A stretch of 64,000 nt of DNA from Mesodorylaimus sp. YZB2_4 (taxonomy: Eukaryota > Nematoda > Enoplea > Dorylaimida > Dorylaimidae): positions 476,715 through 540,714 of the forward strand of contig JASANH010000965.1 in NCBI GenBank assembly GCA_030248295.1, written 5' to 3'. The position numbers and the translations under genes are program-made. Each line of letters opens with the position of its first letter. Positions within the stretch are counted from its first letter, which is position 1. This document shows, one piece after another, positions 34,649-45,426 of this stretch. The notes under the pieces are model-generated. The model saw only the letters and a list, made by a program, of their open reading frames with translations. It did not search any database and was not told where the DNA came from.

Positions 34649-37268
34649 ATGGATGCAATATCGGTCAATAATGGCGATTGCGACAATTCGGATTCACCTG
34701 TGGCAGAATCCAATTTGCCACCCGCGAGCAGAGATCAAAGGATTGAAGTCATTGATCTTACTCGTCAAGATTGTGAGAATAAAATGTCGAATCAAAGCAG
34801 GAATCCTCTTCCTCGAACAAACGGCGATGATGATGATGATGTGGTTTTGTTGGAAGAACGGCACTCGATGGCAACGCTTGTACCGCTGCCAGAGATTGCT
34901 CGAGGCACCTCTGATCGAGATCTTACGCGGTAGGTGCATGGAGAGTTTGTTTCACGAATTAGAAGTTTAAAGTAATTTGGCTAAAAGTCGTTACATAATT
35001 AGTCATTATTTAATAATTTTCTGTCATTTGAACTTTATCGCTGTCACGCATGCAAGTAGGGTAGCTCAGTTTTCACTTGATGTTTGTCCTGTATTATTTG
35101 CCGTCCTATTGCTAATCGTAAGTTGCGAGGCCGCCTTTCTCTTATAGATGCATCTATACTGCGTATAGCTTTATTGCATCTATACTTCGTGGATGTGTGG
35201 CATAGTTTGTGATCCGGGATCGGGATCCCTTTGATGCAGGTCGAAACTATAAATCAGACCACGCAGGAATCAGATCTTGGCTGAGGGCGAAAACCCTCGC
35301 CGACTGTTCTGCACACTACAGACGACGAAGGATGGTATTGGCAGCTTCAAACGTTTCCCGTTGTTCGAAATAATTGTCTTTTTTCCAGATGTTCATCATT
35401 GCTGTCGAATTCTTCAAACTATGGGCATCTGCCAACCGCGAATTCCGGGGCGCCACTTTCTCCAAACGAATCGTTTGGTACGAGTATACCCGCGCCTATT
35501 CGTTCAGTCAATTCGAACTACACTCGCTTGAATGGAGAATCTGCTGGTCCTAGTCAGCCTTTACGTCAAAATAATGTCGGCCGTGGTATACCCTGCCTCA
35601 TATGTGGAATTTCTTTCGGTGGAACCAAGCTTTTGGAGCATATTTGCGGCGCCCACTTTTGCCATTATCGTCCATATAAATGTGGTGATTGCGATTATCG
35701 CACAGGTCATTGCGATGTCTTGAAAATAGTTCATTTAATCGAAAGCAAGCATGAAATCGGGGTTCAAAATGTGAGTATTTCAAGCACGAATAGTTGCCTC
35801 GGATATATTATGTTTTATTTCCATTTTAGTTCATGATGTGCGGTGAAATCAACGATGAAATGGAGCGTCTTATCAACGTGGTGAATCAGCAATGTCTTGA
35901 AGCTTACTGCAATATGCCGACTGTGGACAAAGTAATTCTTGATCTGAATTCCGGCTTTGTCGATGATATAGATCCTCCAACCCGATATGGTAAGATTTCC
36001 TATTTTCGATTCTGTCTTCTACACTATTGCCTGCCAATTATCTTTCTAGCTCCTACCAACCAGCGGCAAACTTCTATTGTGCATTTTGAACTGACAGCTG
36101 TTCGTCAGCGAGATAAGGAAAATAGCTCGGAAAATCAAAATGGACCAGCTAAGCCGCAGATAATGCCAAATTGTGAAAATGTATTGACCGCCGAGCTCGA
36201 ACAATCTCCAATATTAACGCAACAAAATGAAGTGGCAGCTCAAATTTCAGTGCCGCTTGCTGATGAAGAGAATCAAGAAAGAATCAGTGTGGGAGAATCC
36301 TGTGCAAATAATGATATGCAAATGACAAATCGACCAACGGCTGCTAAGCTTGCGAAATCTTCGGTAAGATGCAAACTTAGGGTGGGACGGCCTATTGTGC
36401 AGTAATCTGATCCCGTCCTGGTGGATATGCATCATCTAAATCTGGAAGCGGCCGCGGTGGTGCAGCGGTTCAGCATTCGTCTCCCCGTATTGCTTGACAG
36501 CGAGTGGCTGGACTCGTTCCGGGCTCGATCCCCGGTGAAGGAGGTCGGTTTGCGAATCATAAACCCTCGCTGACCTTGCACGCCAGGCCGTGGGTAACTC
36601 ACCCGCTACCGCCGAGGTGTTCCGATTGGAGAGAAGGAATCCAAACGAGTAGACGGTCCCACCGACAGGGTTCAAAGCCCGCCCGCCATCGTCCGAGGAA
36701 GTCGGTGGCCAGTCCAGGATGCTCTCGCCTGGAGGTGCTCCTAAGCGCTGGAGGACTACCGTGAGAGCTGGTCACCTCACGGCCTTGCTTATCATATCAT
36801 GACTGCTGGTCGGCTAGAGGCAAGACGGGTTCGAAGTCCCGTGGGGAAGCTGGGGCGGCACGGGGCCCAACCCACAAAAATTCTTTAAGAACTCAAAATC
36901 TGGATCGTGAAATTTATAATTTTCTGTCTATTTAGCTTTCGCGCTTGCGGAAATTACTTACGGCAAACGGTTGCTTAGAATACGGATCGTCCAGCAACGA
37001 AATACAAGAAATAGAAAGTACAAACCACGAATCTGAGATAATGCCTCGACGGCACTCGCTTAATTTGAGGTCACGCTTTCGAAATGAAGATAGTGAGGCG
37101 GGCTCTCCCTCGAGTTTGACAGATCAGCTGCTGGAAGTTCGTTGCCGTCCAGTGAAACGCAAACTCTCTGAAGAAAGATACGTACGACCTTCGTCCGCTC
37201 CTACTTTCGGACGACCAGCGAAGCGCTGTGGTGGACGTCGAAGGAAGGTGAATATAAATGAGTCGTAG
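34649..37268 (+). CDS. Zinc-finger-like protein with SUMO-interaction-like motifs, five exons
   Basis: Exons 34649-34929, 35389-35770, 35830-35989, 36050-36363 and 36936-37268 agree in phase. Not recognised as a known family. Near residue 30-35 it has IEVIDLTRQD, and near 60 DDDDDVVLLEE: a hydrophobic core next to acids, the pattern of SUMO-interaction motifs. Residues about 160-210 have a Cys/His cluster (CLICGISFGG, HICGAHF, YKCGDCDYRT, HLIESKHE) resembling two degenerate C2H2 fingers. The middle is acidic and Gln/Asn-rich. The C-terminus is basic (VRCRPVKRKLSEERY, RPAKRCGGRRRKVN), likely a nuclear localisation signal. A nuclear, perhaps SUMO-binding, adaptor is the best guess. The last intron contains a full SINE (36447-36895). 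Confidence 0.8.
36447..36895 (+). mobile_element. tRNA-derived SINE, reference full-length copy
   Basis: 449 bp. The head GCGGCCGCGGTGGTGCAGCGG has the A-box; GGGCTCGATCCCCGG is the B-box about 60 bases on, so it derives from a tRNA and can carry its own Pol III promoter. The body includes GGTGACC/GGTCACCTCACGG segments, and the tail reads GGGGCGGCACGGGGCCCAACC then CACAAAAATTC. AAATCTGGA flanks it at 36438-36446 and 36896-36904, a perfect 9-bp target duplication, so it moved by LINE-type reverse transcription. It lies in the last intron of the zinc-finger-like gene. Confidence 0.88.
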
Positions 37269-37405
37269 GATGGGCTCACGATCTGATCTAAGATATCCGT
37301 GACGGACATTTGGACGGATATACAGTATTTACATTCGGAATATTTTTGTGTTTGACCTTGCAATTTTTTTGAGCAGGAAATCTGTTATTTTACTAATCAA
37401 ATATA

Positions 37406-37411
37406 AATAAA
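37406..37411 (+). terminator. Polyadenylation signal for the zinc-finger-like gene
   Basis: AATAAA within ATATAAATAAATG, about 140 bases after the stop and just before the LINE insertion. Confidence 0.45.
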
Positions 37412-37490
37412 TGCTTGGCTCGGCATAGCTCGTGAGCATGAGGCGAGAAAGAAGCCACCTGGTGCTGATGGATTGACCCTGTAACCATGT

Positions 37491-39179
37491 CTTCTCTCTT
37501 CTTCTTTGATCCCTAGCTGGCGCTTGGTCTGGATCGACTCCTAAGCCCGTACGCTGCTGCGGGTGCCAATGGTTGTCGAATCTCATTCACGAAGCGTTTC
37601 CATGCCGGACGATCCAAGGCGGTTGTTCTGGCCTCCTCGATATTTAATCTGCGATTTCTGATGTCCTCCTCGACCTGTTTGAGCCACGTTTTCTTTGGTG
37701 CCGTTCGTTGGATTCTCCACTGGGAGGGTCGGTCACGCCAGAGGAGTTTGTGTGGTAGTCGGCTCCCATTCATTCTGCCGACATGGCCAAACCATCGCAG
37801 TCGTCGTCTTTGGATTTGTTCCTCGATCGGTGGTTGTTGTTGGCATCTGCGCCGGATGTCCTCATTTCGAAGGCGATCTCGAAGTGATACTCGCAAGATC
37901 TGGCGCAGGCATTGCATTTGGAAAGCTTCGAGTTTGTTGAGGTCCGCCTTCAGCACTGTCCACGTTTCGGATCCGTAGAGTAGAATTGGCAGGATTAGCG
38001 TCCGGAATAGGCGAACTTTGATCGGGATGGAAATATTGGTCCGCTTCCACAAGCACCACTTTAGGGAGGCGAATGCTGCGGTTGCATGACCAATTCGACT
38101 GAGGATCTCCGCCGTGGACGCAATTTTCTTCTTTTCGATCAGTGAGCCCAGGTATTTGAACTCCTGAACTTGCTCAATCTGGATGCCGTCGAGGTGGACG
38201 CTGGCCGGCGATCCATCTGTTGTCAGTACCTTCGTTTTTTCAGTGTTAATTTTCAAACCGTATGATTGGGCGACGCGGGCGATCTCAGAGAGAATGTCCG
38301 TGGCTTCAGCATCATCCTCGGCCAGCACGCCACTGTCGTCAGCGAACATGAGATCCGTTACTGACGAGCCATTTTCGTCGAACTGGACGCCTCGCCTGCC
38401 CTCGAAGACTTTCCTCATGATTGCGTCGACAACGATGTTGAAGAGCAGTGGTGAGGCGACGTCTCCCTGACGGACTCCAGTGCGGATGGCGAATTCAGCA
38501 GATAGCTCGTTTCGGATGCGTATTTGGCTTGATGATCCATTGTAGTTTTCCTGCAGGAGCTTGATGACTTTCGGTGGGATGTGCTCAGTCTCCAGCGTCG
38601 TCCAAAGTGCTGGCCAGTCGATGCAGTCGAAGGCAGATCGTAAGTCGATGAAGACGATGACCGTCCGCTTTCCACATCGAATTCGCTCCTCCATCACCTG
38701 GCGGAGATTGAATATCTGGTCGCAGCACCCCCGTTTCGGTCTGAAGCCAGCTTGTTCCTCTCGACTCGTTTGCTCACGATGTTTCTGCAGGCGTGCTTGG
38801 ATAACTTTCATGAAGACTTTGCCGACGATCGAGAGTAGACTGATGCCGCGGTAGTTTTGGCATTCCCGATTGTCGCCTTTCTTGAAGATCGGGATGATGA
38901 TGGCCTTCTTCCATGTCGCTGGTATTTTCTCCGTACTACAGATGTTTTGCAGGAGAAGGTGTACTCGGTGGAGAAGAACGTCGCCACCAGCCTCGATCGC
39001 TTCTGTGGTGATCGCATCCACACCAGGCGCTTTGCCATTTTTCAAAGTCCGAATGGCCGCCTTTACCTCTGCAAGCGTCGGTTCAGCATCGGACATCGCG
39101 GCCTCTGGTGGCTCGATTTGTGGCGGCTCCACCGGAGGTCCTTGTGGCGGGTCGTGGTTGTACAGCGTTTCGAAGAACT
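37491..39179 (-). mobile_element. 5'-truncated non-LTR retrotransposon (LINE) with TSD
   Basis: CCCTGTAACCATGT occurs at 37477-37490 and at 39180-39193, a 14-bp target duplication around a 1.69-kb insert. The insert encodes reverse transcriptase on the minus strand and lacks the endonuclease half, the usual outcome of incomplete reverse transcription. Its 3' end in element sense is an AAAGAAGAAGAGAGAAG tail. Confidence 0.8.
37513..39179 (-). CDS. LINE reverse transcriptase, C-terminal part, frame intact
   Basis: About 555 codons without a stop. RT blocks in order: LKNGKAPGVDAITTE; IIIPIFKKGDNRECQNYRGI; EEQAGFRPKRGC; VFIDLRSAFDCIDW; GVRQGDVASPLLFNIVVDAI; LMFADDSGVL (the FADD active site); then the thumb (EFKYLGSLI) and the C-terminal helix block ending LRWFGHVGRM. 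This order and the LILPILLYGSETW motif fit RTE/CR1-like LINEs. The open frame over the truncation point is accidental. Intact coding suggests a young insertion. Confidence 0.88.
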
Positions 39180-39385
39180 CCCTGTAACCATGTAACCAGG
39201 GGAAGACTAGTGAGACTGCAGGGGCAGGCAGCGGTAGACCCATGTATGGCTCAGCTTCAAGATAACTACACAGTCAAGTGCTTGAAGACGAAGTGCCTTG
39301 GAGAATCGATGTCGGGAAAATAGGGTATTGAAAAATGAGTATGATATAGTAAAGATTCAGCACCAACATTTAGCGGGGTAGCCAA

Positions 39386-39657
39386 CAAGTATGGGCAAGG
39401 GGGGGGGGGTTAACCCCCATGTTAAGCCAGCCAGGACATCGAGCCCCCGCAGCTCAGGTCCAGCCCTGGCCTCCAACCACAAGCCAATTGTCAAGCCAGC
39501 CTACAGTACTGTATGTAAACAGTCATACAACTCTCTCACTCGACTCGACCCAAACCTGACCTGTCTCACACGCAATCAGATCAGGCTTAGGCGATCTGAT
39601 CTGATCTCTACCCCCCCCCCCCCAATAACCCAGCCGACCTTACCTTGCCCATACTTG
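39386..39657. mobile_element. hAT-like MITE, copy 2
   Basis: 272 bp starting CAAGTATGGGCAAGG and ending CCTTGCCCATACTTG, a 15-bp nearly perfect inverted repeat. Flanks GTAGCCAA and GCAGCCAA are an 8-bp duplication with one mismatch. It shares GGTTAACCCCC, CAGCTCAGGTCCAGC and CACTCGACTCGACC with the copy at 3465-3882. Confidence 0.78.
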
Positions 39658-39954
39658 GCAGCCAAAATTCTGGACCTCCAGAACCTAAATAAGTGGGTAA
39701 AAATACAAAACCGCAAACGACGGACCCTCCGGAAATGAAAATTTCGACTCAGATGATCGAACATTTAGGCTGCCCGACTAAAAAACGTGGGTGCTTTGTA
39801 AATCTGAATATCATACTCCCGACATCGATTCTACTTAGTGCACTTCGTCTAATTGAGGTTTTCCCATCGATGGTCTTCGAGAACTCGAGTGTGATGTATT
39901 TTAGGCTTCAGCTATTACATGATAGTTACCTTTTTCAATGTTTCGTGGGCGCCC
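39658..39954. other. Intergenic, nothing recognised
   Basis: Roughly 300 bases between the MITE and the next SINE, without a coding signal. Confidence 0.4.
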
Positions 39955-40925
39955 GTTTTGCCTGTAGCCGGCCAGCAGTCAAACTTCTAGGCAAGACTAT
40001 GCGGGGACAGGCACACACATCGGTGTCCCTCCTGCGTGTCTTCACTTGGGATACCTCCACGCGAGGGCATCGTGGAGAGGACACCGACTTCCTCGGGCGA
40101 TGGCGGGTGGGCTTTGAACCCTGTCGGTGGTCGACGACCGAGACTTTCTACTCGTTTGGCTTCTGTCTCTCCACCCGGAGAACCTCGGCGGTACCGGGTG
40201 AGTCACCCACAGCCTGGCGTGCAAGGTAAGCGGGTTCGCAAACCGACCTCTGTCACCAGAGGCCGTACCACAGAAAGCAGGTAGGGGTACCTTTTGGTAA
40301 AGATAGGCCTACCTGGAGGTAGAGAAAGGGCTACCCTCACCCTTACCAGTACCACAGAAAGTGCAGCTAGAGGGAGCCAACTGGTTGAGGCAGGTGTCTA
40401 CCCCTATCATTTGGCTACCCTGCTCTAGAGGAGGGTAGCCATCGGGTAGGGAAAGAAATCAATACGAAAGAGCACGCAAAAGATGAGAATGCTGCACAGG
40501 ATGATAGACAGGGGGTAGGATAAGGTAGTCGACCTACATATCTGAATGCGGAAGAATGTCAGCCTTTCTCCTCGGCAGCCTTGGCTATTTTATGAGTTGC
40601 CGCCACTGATAATGGGCAGAAAAAGCTGTTTCCTTTCAAGTGCAGACTTTTTAGCGGAGGTTAATAGAAAAACGTAATGGATGGCTGGCAGCAAAGATCA
40701 GGTAGTTCTATCTTTCCCCTACCCGCATTTAGTGGTAGCGATAGGCCTGTCTCTACCTCTACCCGTTACCAATTGGTAATCCTATCTTTTGGCACCCCCT
40801 ACCTCTACCTAACGGTAGTGCCCTACCTCTATCTGCTTTCTGTGGTACGGGTCCAGGGACGAGTGCAGTCACTCGCTCCCTAGCAATACAGGTAGACTGC
40901 CGAAGCCGTGCACCACCGCGGCCGC
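39955..40925 (-). mobile_element. SINE copy split by a 588-bp element
   Basis: Tail and body at 39955-40262 (GCCTGTAGCCGGCCAGCAGTC, GAGGACACCGACTTCCTCGG, GGGTGAGTCACCCACAGCC). The head resumes at 40851-40925 with ACTCGCTCCCTAGCAATAC and CACCACCGCGGCCGC. The break falls inside the tRNA-like B-box region. Confidence 0.82.
40263..40850. mobile_element. Inverted-repeat DNA element nested in the SINE
   Basis: Ends are CCGTACCACAGAAAGCAGGTAG and its complement CTATCTGCTTTCTGTGGTACGG, a 22-bp inverted repeat with one mismatch. Further copies of the CTACC/GGTAG motif extend inward on both sides (e.g. GTACCACAGAAAGTGCAG at about 40351), giving long foldback arms. No protein is encoded. A target duplication is not clear. 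Confidence 0.8.
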
Positions 40926-41139
40926 AGCATGATTTTAATGCATGGTGGCCAATTTCTTGACAAATCAAGCCTTCAGGACCTGTCCTGTTTTCACTCAACA
41001 AACACCACTGCAGGGTGCACTGAAGTCAGGAAGTACGCGTGCAATACCTAATCCTCTTGTTATCCCAGGGACTACAGGATTTCCAATGGATCTGACCCAC
41101 GGATATAAGTGAGGGGCTTGTAGGAGTTCGAACAGGTGC
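40926..41139. repeat. SINE-adjacent sequence shared with 18346-18480
   Basis: GCATGATTTTAATGCATGGTGG, CCAATTTCTTGACAAATCAAGCC and TGAAGTCAGGAAGTAC match 18357-18467 with scattered changes, directly next to the SINE head in both places. Confidence 0.6.
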
Positions 41140-41318
41140 TGTGCCTCGAAGGTACCAGGTGAGTCACCCACGACCTGGCGTGCAAGGTCAGCTAGGGTTT
41201 ATTGTTCGAAAACCAACTTCCGACACTGGGGATCGAGCCCGGGACCAGTCCAGCCACTCGCTCCCACGCAACGGAGAGATAAATACCGAACCGCAGCATC
41301 ACCGCGTCCGCCATTATA
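41140..41318 (-). mobile_element. SINE head fragment
   Basis: GGTGAGTCACCCACGACCTGG, GTCAGCTAGGGTTTATTGTTCG, GGGGATCGAGCCCGGGACC and CACTCGCTCCCACGCAAC match the head half of the family in reverse. Confidence 0.75.
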
Positions 41319-42147
41319 CATAGTTGCCTGATAACTCTGCTCTTACGCCATACATTGTTCTTGAAGCAAGAAATCCTAGGCCAGTTTTCTGGTAAGCTCA
41401 TTCACTCATACTTGGAGCGGGCTAGTAAAACGGTTGCTTACACCGAGTGTCCGCATATATTACAAGTGTACAAAGGTTTAGAGGCTCGGCAGAAAGCTTA
41501 ATCGATGGCTCTTCTGAAATAGCTTCGCAAATCGACAGCATCAGTTCGGTTCAATTCTGGGTCGAATCACCTCTGATTTTTTAGGCTACCAAATAGGTAT
41601 GCTTTTTCTGAGCATGAAGTTCTTCCGTGCACAGCTGCAATGATCGACTGTGATTTTTGTGAGACATTTCAGAGCCTATTTGCCAGTGCATAAATGGTCT
41701 TCTTTCTTTGGTCTGTCAAACATGCGTACAACACACGCAGGCGCGTTATGATGGCCACTTCCATCGAAATGAGTCCCCTGGACACAATAACACGGACGCA
41801 TCATGATGCTTTGTAACAGTGGGTTTCCCTACCCCCCTTAACACACACATACGTATGGCATCAGATATTAAGTGGTGATAAGCCATCTCTGTACGACAAG
41901 CTGGCACACTATGGGGTATGTCAGCACCAGACATGATCAAGGGGATCAGACGAGCCCGCCCCGTTCTCAGCTCCTGTCACACACCAGCCGAGGCAGGCGC
42001 AGGACTGACAAGCTTTTTAATGTTGGGCGGGGCGTGGTTCAACGAGTCAGTCGCGCTTCACGCTGCCCTTACTTCCCTACACAGTCGCGACAAAGTGCGC
42101 GCTGGCCGATCCTTATTATCACTCTCGACCCCAGTTCCCCGCGGGAC
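41319..42147. other. Intergenic, nothing recognised
   Basis: No supported gene or repeat. Confidence 0.4.
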
Positions 42148-42560
42148 TTTTAACCCATTTTGCCTGTAGCCGGCCAGCAGTCATGATTTGATAAGCTAGG
42201 TATGAGGGGACCAGCTTTCACGGCAGCGACCCTCTGTGCATCTCCATGGAGCACCCCACACGAGGATATCCTGTGCCAGCACCAGCCTCCCTGGGCGAGA
42301 AAGGAGGGACCTTCCCGACTGGCGTTCGGAAACCAGTTTCCGCAATTCTTCATCTGGGCGTCCACCATTTGACAAAACTGGGTAGGTCGGCCCAGAGCCA
42401 CGTGTCCAAGACCAGCGACGACTTACTGAATCGCCGTCGAGGACCAGTCCCGTGTCTGATTGTGAGAGCACGCTTACTAAACTGCCGTCCTCAGCCGGAA
42501 CAGAACAGCGGCCTCCCAGTCAGGGTTGCTGGCCCAAGCAATGCAGGACCAACGCCTTAA
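42148..42560 (-). mobile_element. SINE body and tail, diverged
   Basis: GCCTGTAGCCGGCCAGCAGTC at 42165, CAGCTTTCACGGCAGCGACC and ATATCCTGTGCCAGCACCAGCC match the second SINE subtype (14570, 19350). The head side fades out after about 42400. Confidence 0.65.
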
Positions 42561-42566
42561 CCAACT

Positions 42567-43191
42567 CAGGCGCGTACGCAGGGGGGGGGGTGCTTAGGGG
42601 CTTGAGCCCCCTACGATCCTGAAAAGTAACGTAAAGGTAGCTTCACAGTTCGGGCTACCTTCACAAACTTTGTGCAATCCCAGCCTTGCGTTTGGTTGCA
42701 TGTCCACTTGATACATTTTTGTGTTTTCGCATGCAAGATTGAAATTTTTCGCCTCCGGCGGGGCGGAGATAAACCCCAGTGGCGAGCACAGCGGGTGGCA
42801 CTGCGGTCAACGGTCCCCTTTCCAAACCAGAGAAGTGGCCAAAGTGGGGACCCAGTTGATAACGTTAAAGGTTTTTCTTGTATATGGTGAGTATGGTATG
42901 CTGACATAGATGACATACATTGCTTCTGTACGATCAGAAAGATTGTGCGCAAATTTTGGAAGGTCAGAATCCACGCAGAAGCCTTCAGCTTTTTGACAGG
43001 GAGGTGGCTTGACTTTTTGGCGCGGTTAAAGATAGTGATTTCTTGACCTAAGTTATTTCCCGCAAATTTATTTGAAGAATCGTGAAAAATTGTCTGCGAG
43101 AAGCCAACTTTTAAAAAATTTCGCCTCTGGCGGGGCGGGGATATGCCCCCGCATCGCACCCCACGACACCAAAATCCTGCGTACGCCCCTG
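42567..43191. mobile_element. DNA element with CGTACGCAGG ends
   Basis: Left end CAGGCGCGTACGCAGG and right end CCTGCGTACGCCCCTG are inverted repeats of the CAGGGGCGTACGCAGG kind found in hAT elements. ACTCAG and ACTGAG lie next to the ends. Inside, GGCGGGGCGGAGATAAACCCC and GGCGGGGCGGGGATATGCCCCC form a near direct repeat. No transposase is encoded. Confidence 0.55.
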
Positions 43192-44094
43192 CAACTGAGC
43201 CACCGCGGCTCCTCCTAACGAAGAATTGACGACCTTGCCGCAGCCGCAGCTCCCGAAGAAAGTTCGGCCAACGGCTGATGGTTTCATGTTAACCAGGGCA
43301 CTCAATTTCCCCATTCATGTCGCCCTAGGTGGGACAATTAGAAAGGAGTTTCGCGCATTCTTGAACCAGTGTAAAATTTGTGGTTAGTAGGGGATAGATG
43401 AAAGAAGTTTTAGGTCGAAGGAAAAAGTTCTCAAGGTTCGGGGAAAATAAGGGCAGTCATACAGTATCCTCGTTGTCCTTTTCCTGTGCGATTGTATTTT
43501 GTTATTATTGATTTACATTGTGCCGTTTTTTCGGTGCGAAGATGAAATGAGAAAAGCTTTTTGGGAGCTTCTTGAGATTTAATGGTAAGCTGGTTTTCTG
43601 CAGATGCCCAATCAGTGCTCCTGTGCACCAGTACAAAACCGTTGAGTTCACCTTCCTTGCTAGGGCATTCTGCATGGGAGATTCGAGAGGCTGGGCTGGC
43701 TGCTGCTGAGGCCGTACAGGGTGAGTAGAGCTGCCTGAAGGTAAAACGGGTCCACAAAAGTGTGCTGTTGTGAACCTACAGTTGGCCCCACTACAGTCAA
43801 CAACTCAACTGCGGCGTGTCAAAATCCGTTCCTGCTGGTTGTTGAATGTACTGCACTGTAAATATAAGTACATGAGCACGTGGTCGTAAAGAGACAGCCA
43901 ACCGAGTAACATAGCTTGCCCCTCAAAACCTGGCCACACATTTCGCAGCCTGTATGAGTCCACGTGCTTTTCCTTCTTTACACTGGCAGATCGGCTCTTC
44001 CTGATGACTTTACACCCTAGTATATAAGGAGGCTCCCCTATGGTCTCAGTCATTCGATTGCCCCGCCGTGTTCGACATTGATCCGCTCTGGGCG
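43192..44094. other. Intergenic with a duplicated gene-end fragment
   Basis: 43236-43281 (CCGCAGCTCCCGAAGAAAGTTCGGCCAACGGCTGATG) resembles 44785-44825, the C-terminal coding end of the next gene, suggesting a decayed tandem copy. No other gene is supported. Confidence 0.45.
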
Positions 44095-44842
44095 ATGATC
44101 CTGCTGCGGGCTGCGGGGTATTCTCCTTGGTGGGTCCAACAGCGGCGGGTCGAGAGTGGACAGGAACGTCTGCCGCTCGCTCAAGAAGCTCTCCAGTTCA
44201 TCGATCAAGTCTTCGAAACGAAGCTGACGCCAGTGGCCCGGCCTGCTCCGCTGCCAGGGCTCGGACAACCCGCTGCCGCCATCCAAGTGTTGCCGCTGGT
44301 GCCAGCTCAACAACCGCCCGTGGCCGTGGACTTAACACCACTGCCGCCCTTGCCGCCACCTGTGCGCCCACCGCCTTCTTAGCCCACGGAGACCGAAGAA
44401 GAAGACGAAGGCCCCAACAAGAAGAAAAAAAGTGAGTCCTGACTGTGTTTGGCACTCATGTAGAGGGTGGCCATGACCATCGGGAGAACAAGGGCAGATA
44501 GGGGTCATTTGCCACTCGGCGATCATCTTAGCTCTGCCCTAGCCTGGCGCCTATTTCTCACGTCAGTCCAAGAAATCGAAAAAGGGGAATGAGAGCTGCA
44601 AAAAAAGCGAGGCCGCGGCGACGAAAAAGTCAAAGCGATCCAGCAAGAAAAGAAAGAAAAGCAAAAAGTCCAAAAGGAAGAGCAAAAAGTCGAAGCGATC
44701 GGAATCGGGAGAGAGCGGGAAGAAAAAGAGATCGAAAAAGGATCTAAAAAGAAGAAATAGCAAGAAATCGAAGAAAAGTGCCGAAGGTGGTGCAGCTCCC
44801 GAAGAAACCCTAGCCAACGCTGATGATCCTGTGATCGTATGA
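44095..44842 (+). CDS. Lys/Ser-rich protein with Pro-rich middle, possibly broken
   Basis: Unrecognised. The first exon from ATG 44095 (or an earlier acceptor at about 44050) reads MILLRAAGYSPWWVQQRR, then LPLAQEALQFIDQVFE, then a Pro-rich stretch ending PPPVRPPPS and a TAG at 44380. In the same frame after the TAG comes TETEEEDEGPNKKKK up to a GTGAGT donor at 44432. The second exon (acceptor at about 44566) encodes SKKSKKGNES, many K/S repeats, and ends ANADDPVIV (stop 44840-44842). The obvious acceptor does not keep phase with that donor; a junction eight bases further in would. So this is either a gene inactivated by the TAG or a model error. The tail resembles nucleolar or chromatin-associated basic proteins only in composition. 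Confidence 0.45.
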
Positions 44843-45426
44843 TAGTCTTGCATCGTCTGTCTCTGCCTCGTCAGTAGTGTCGTATGTCGGCCGAATGTGA
44901 CACAAAACGATGTCGTTGCGTGCTTCATGTTTATGGTACCAAGTCACCAAACGAGGGTATGCGCTCTCGAGTGTCGAGGACACATCACACAGAATGTTTC
45001 GAGACCCTGCCGCGAGTCGAAGTACATACTTAAACGTCCTATCGCTCAAGCTTCGTCCTGGCGGCATATCCTAGTGTATAAATATAAACTGTAGGCATTT
45101 CTGCATGCACAGTATGATAAAAACACTCCTTGGCTTGATCAAAACCTCTTCGCTGGGGGCCTGCTTTACTGTCGCACCTACTCTCTAAGAGATACGAACT
45201 AAATTTTGCCCACATGCAAGACGTACGAGTACAATGTGCCGCGTGGGAGTCAATTGATACGCTTTGCAGAGTGGACGCATGGGGCCATTACTTGCTGCCT
45301 TAGTAAAAAGCTGTTCAACGCTGGTTTTTTTAATTCGTGGCAGAATACAAATATTTTAATCAAATAAATATGCAAAAATATGACTTTGATGAAGTATCAT
45401 ACGTACAAGTGTTCCTGTCCCTCTTG
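44843..45426. other. Intergenic; copy of a minor dispersed motif
   Basis: 44930-45035 (GTACCAAGTCACCAAACGAGG, then GCGAGTCGAAGTAC) is related to 19805-19920. AT-rich sequence follows, containing AATAAA-like signals on both strands (about 45360). Confidence 0.4.

Noticed and set aside
34536..34970. Plus-strand 144-codon frame overlapping the SUMO-motif exon
   Set aside because: The competing frame (34649-34929) has a splice donor in phase with the next exon and low-complexity motifs typical of real protein.
40263..40850. Possible CRISPR-like array because of repeated GGTAG/CTACC units
   Set aside because: Units are not evenly spaced, are inverted across the centre and lie in a eukaryotic SINE; a foldback transposon explains them.
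44563..44928. Minus-strand Phe/Leu-rich frame
   Set aside because: It is the complement of the Lys/Ser-rich exon; the hydrophobic look is an artefact of AAG/AAA codons read backwards.
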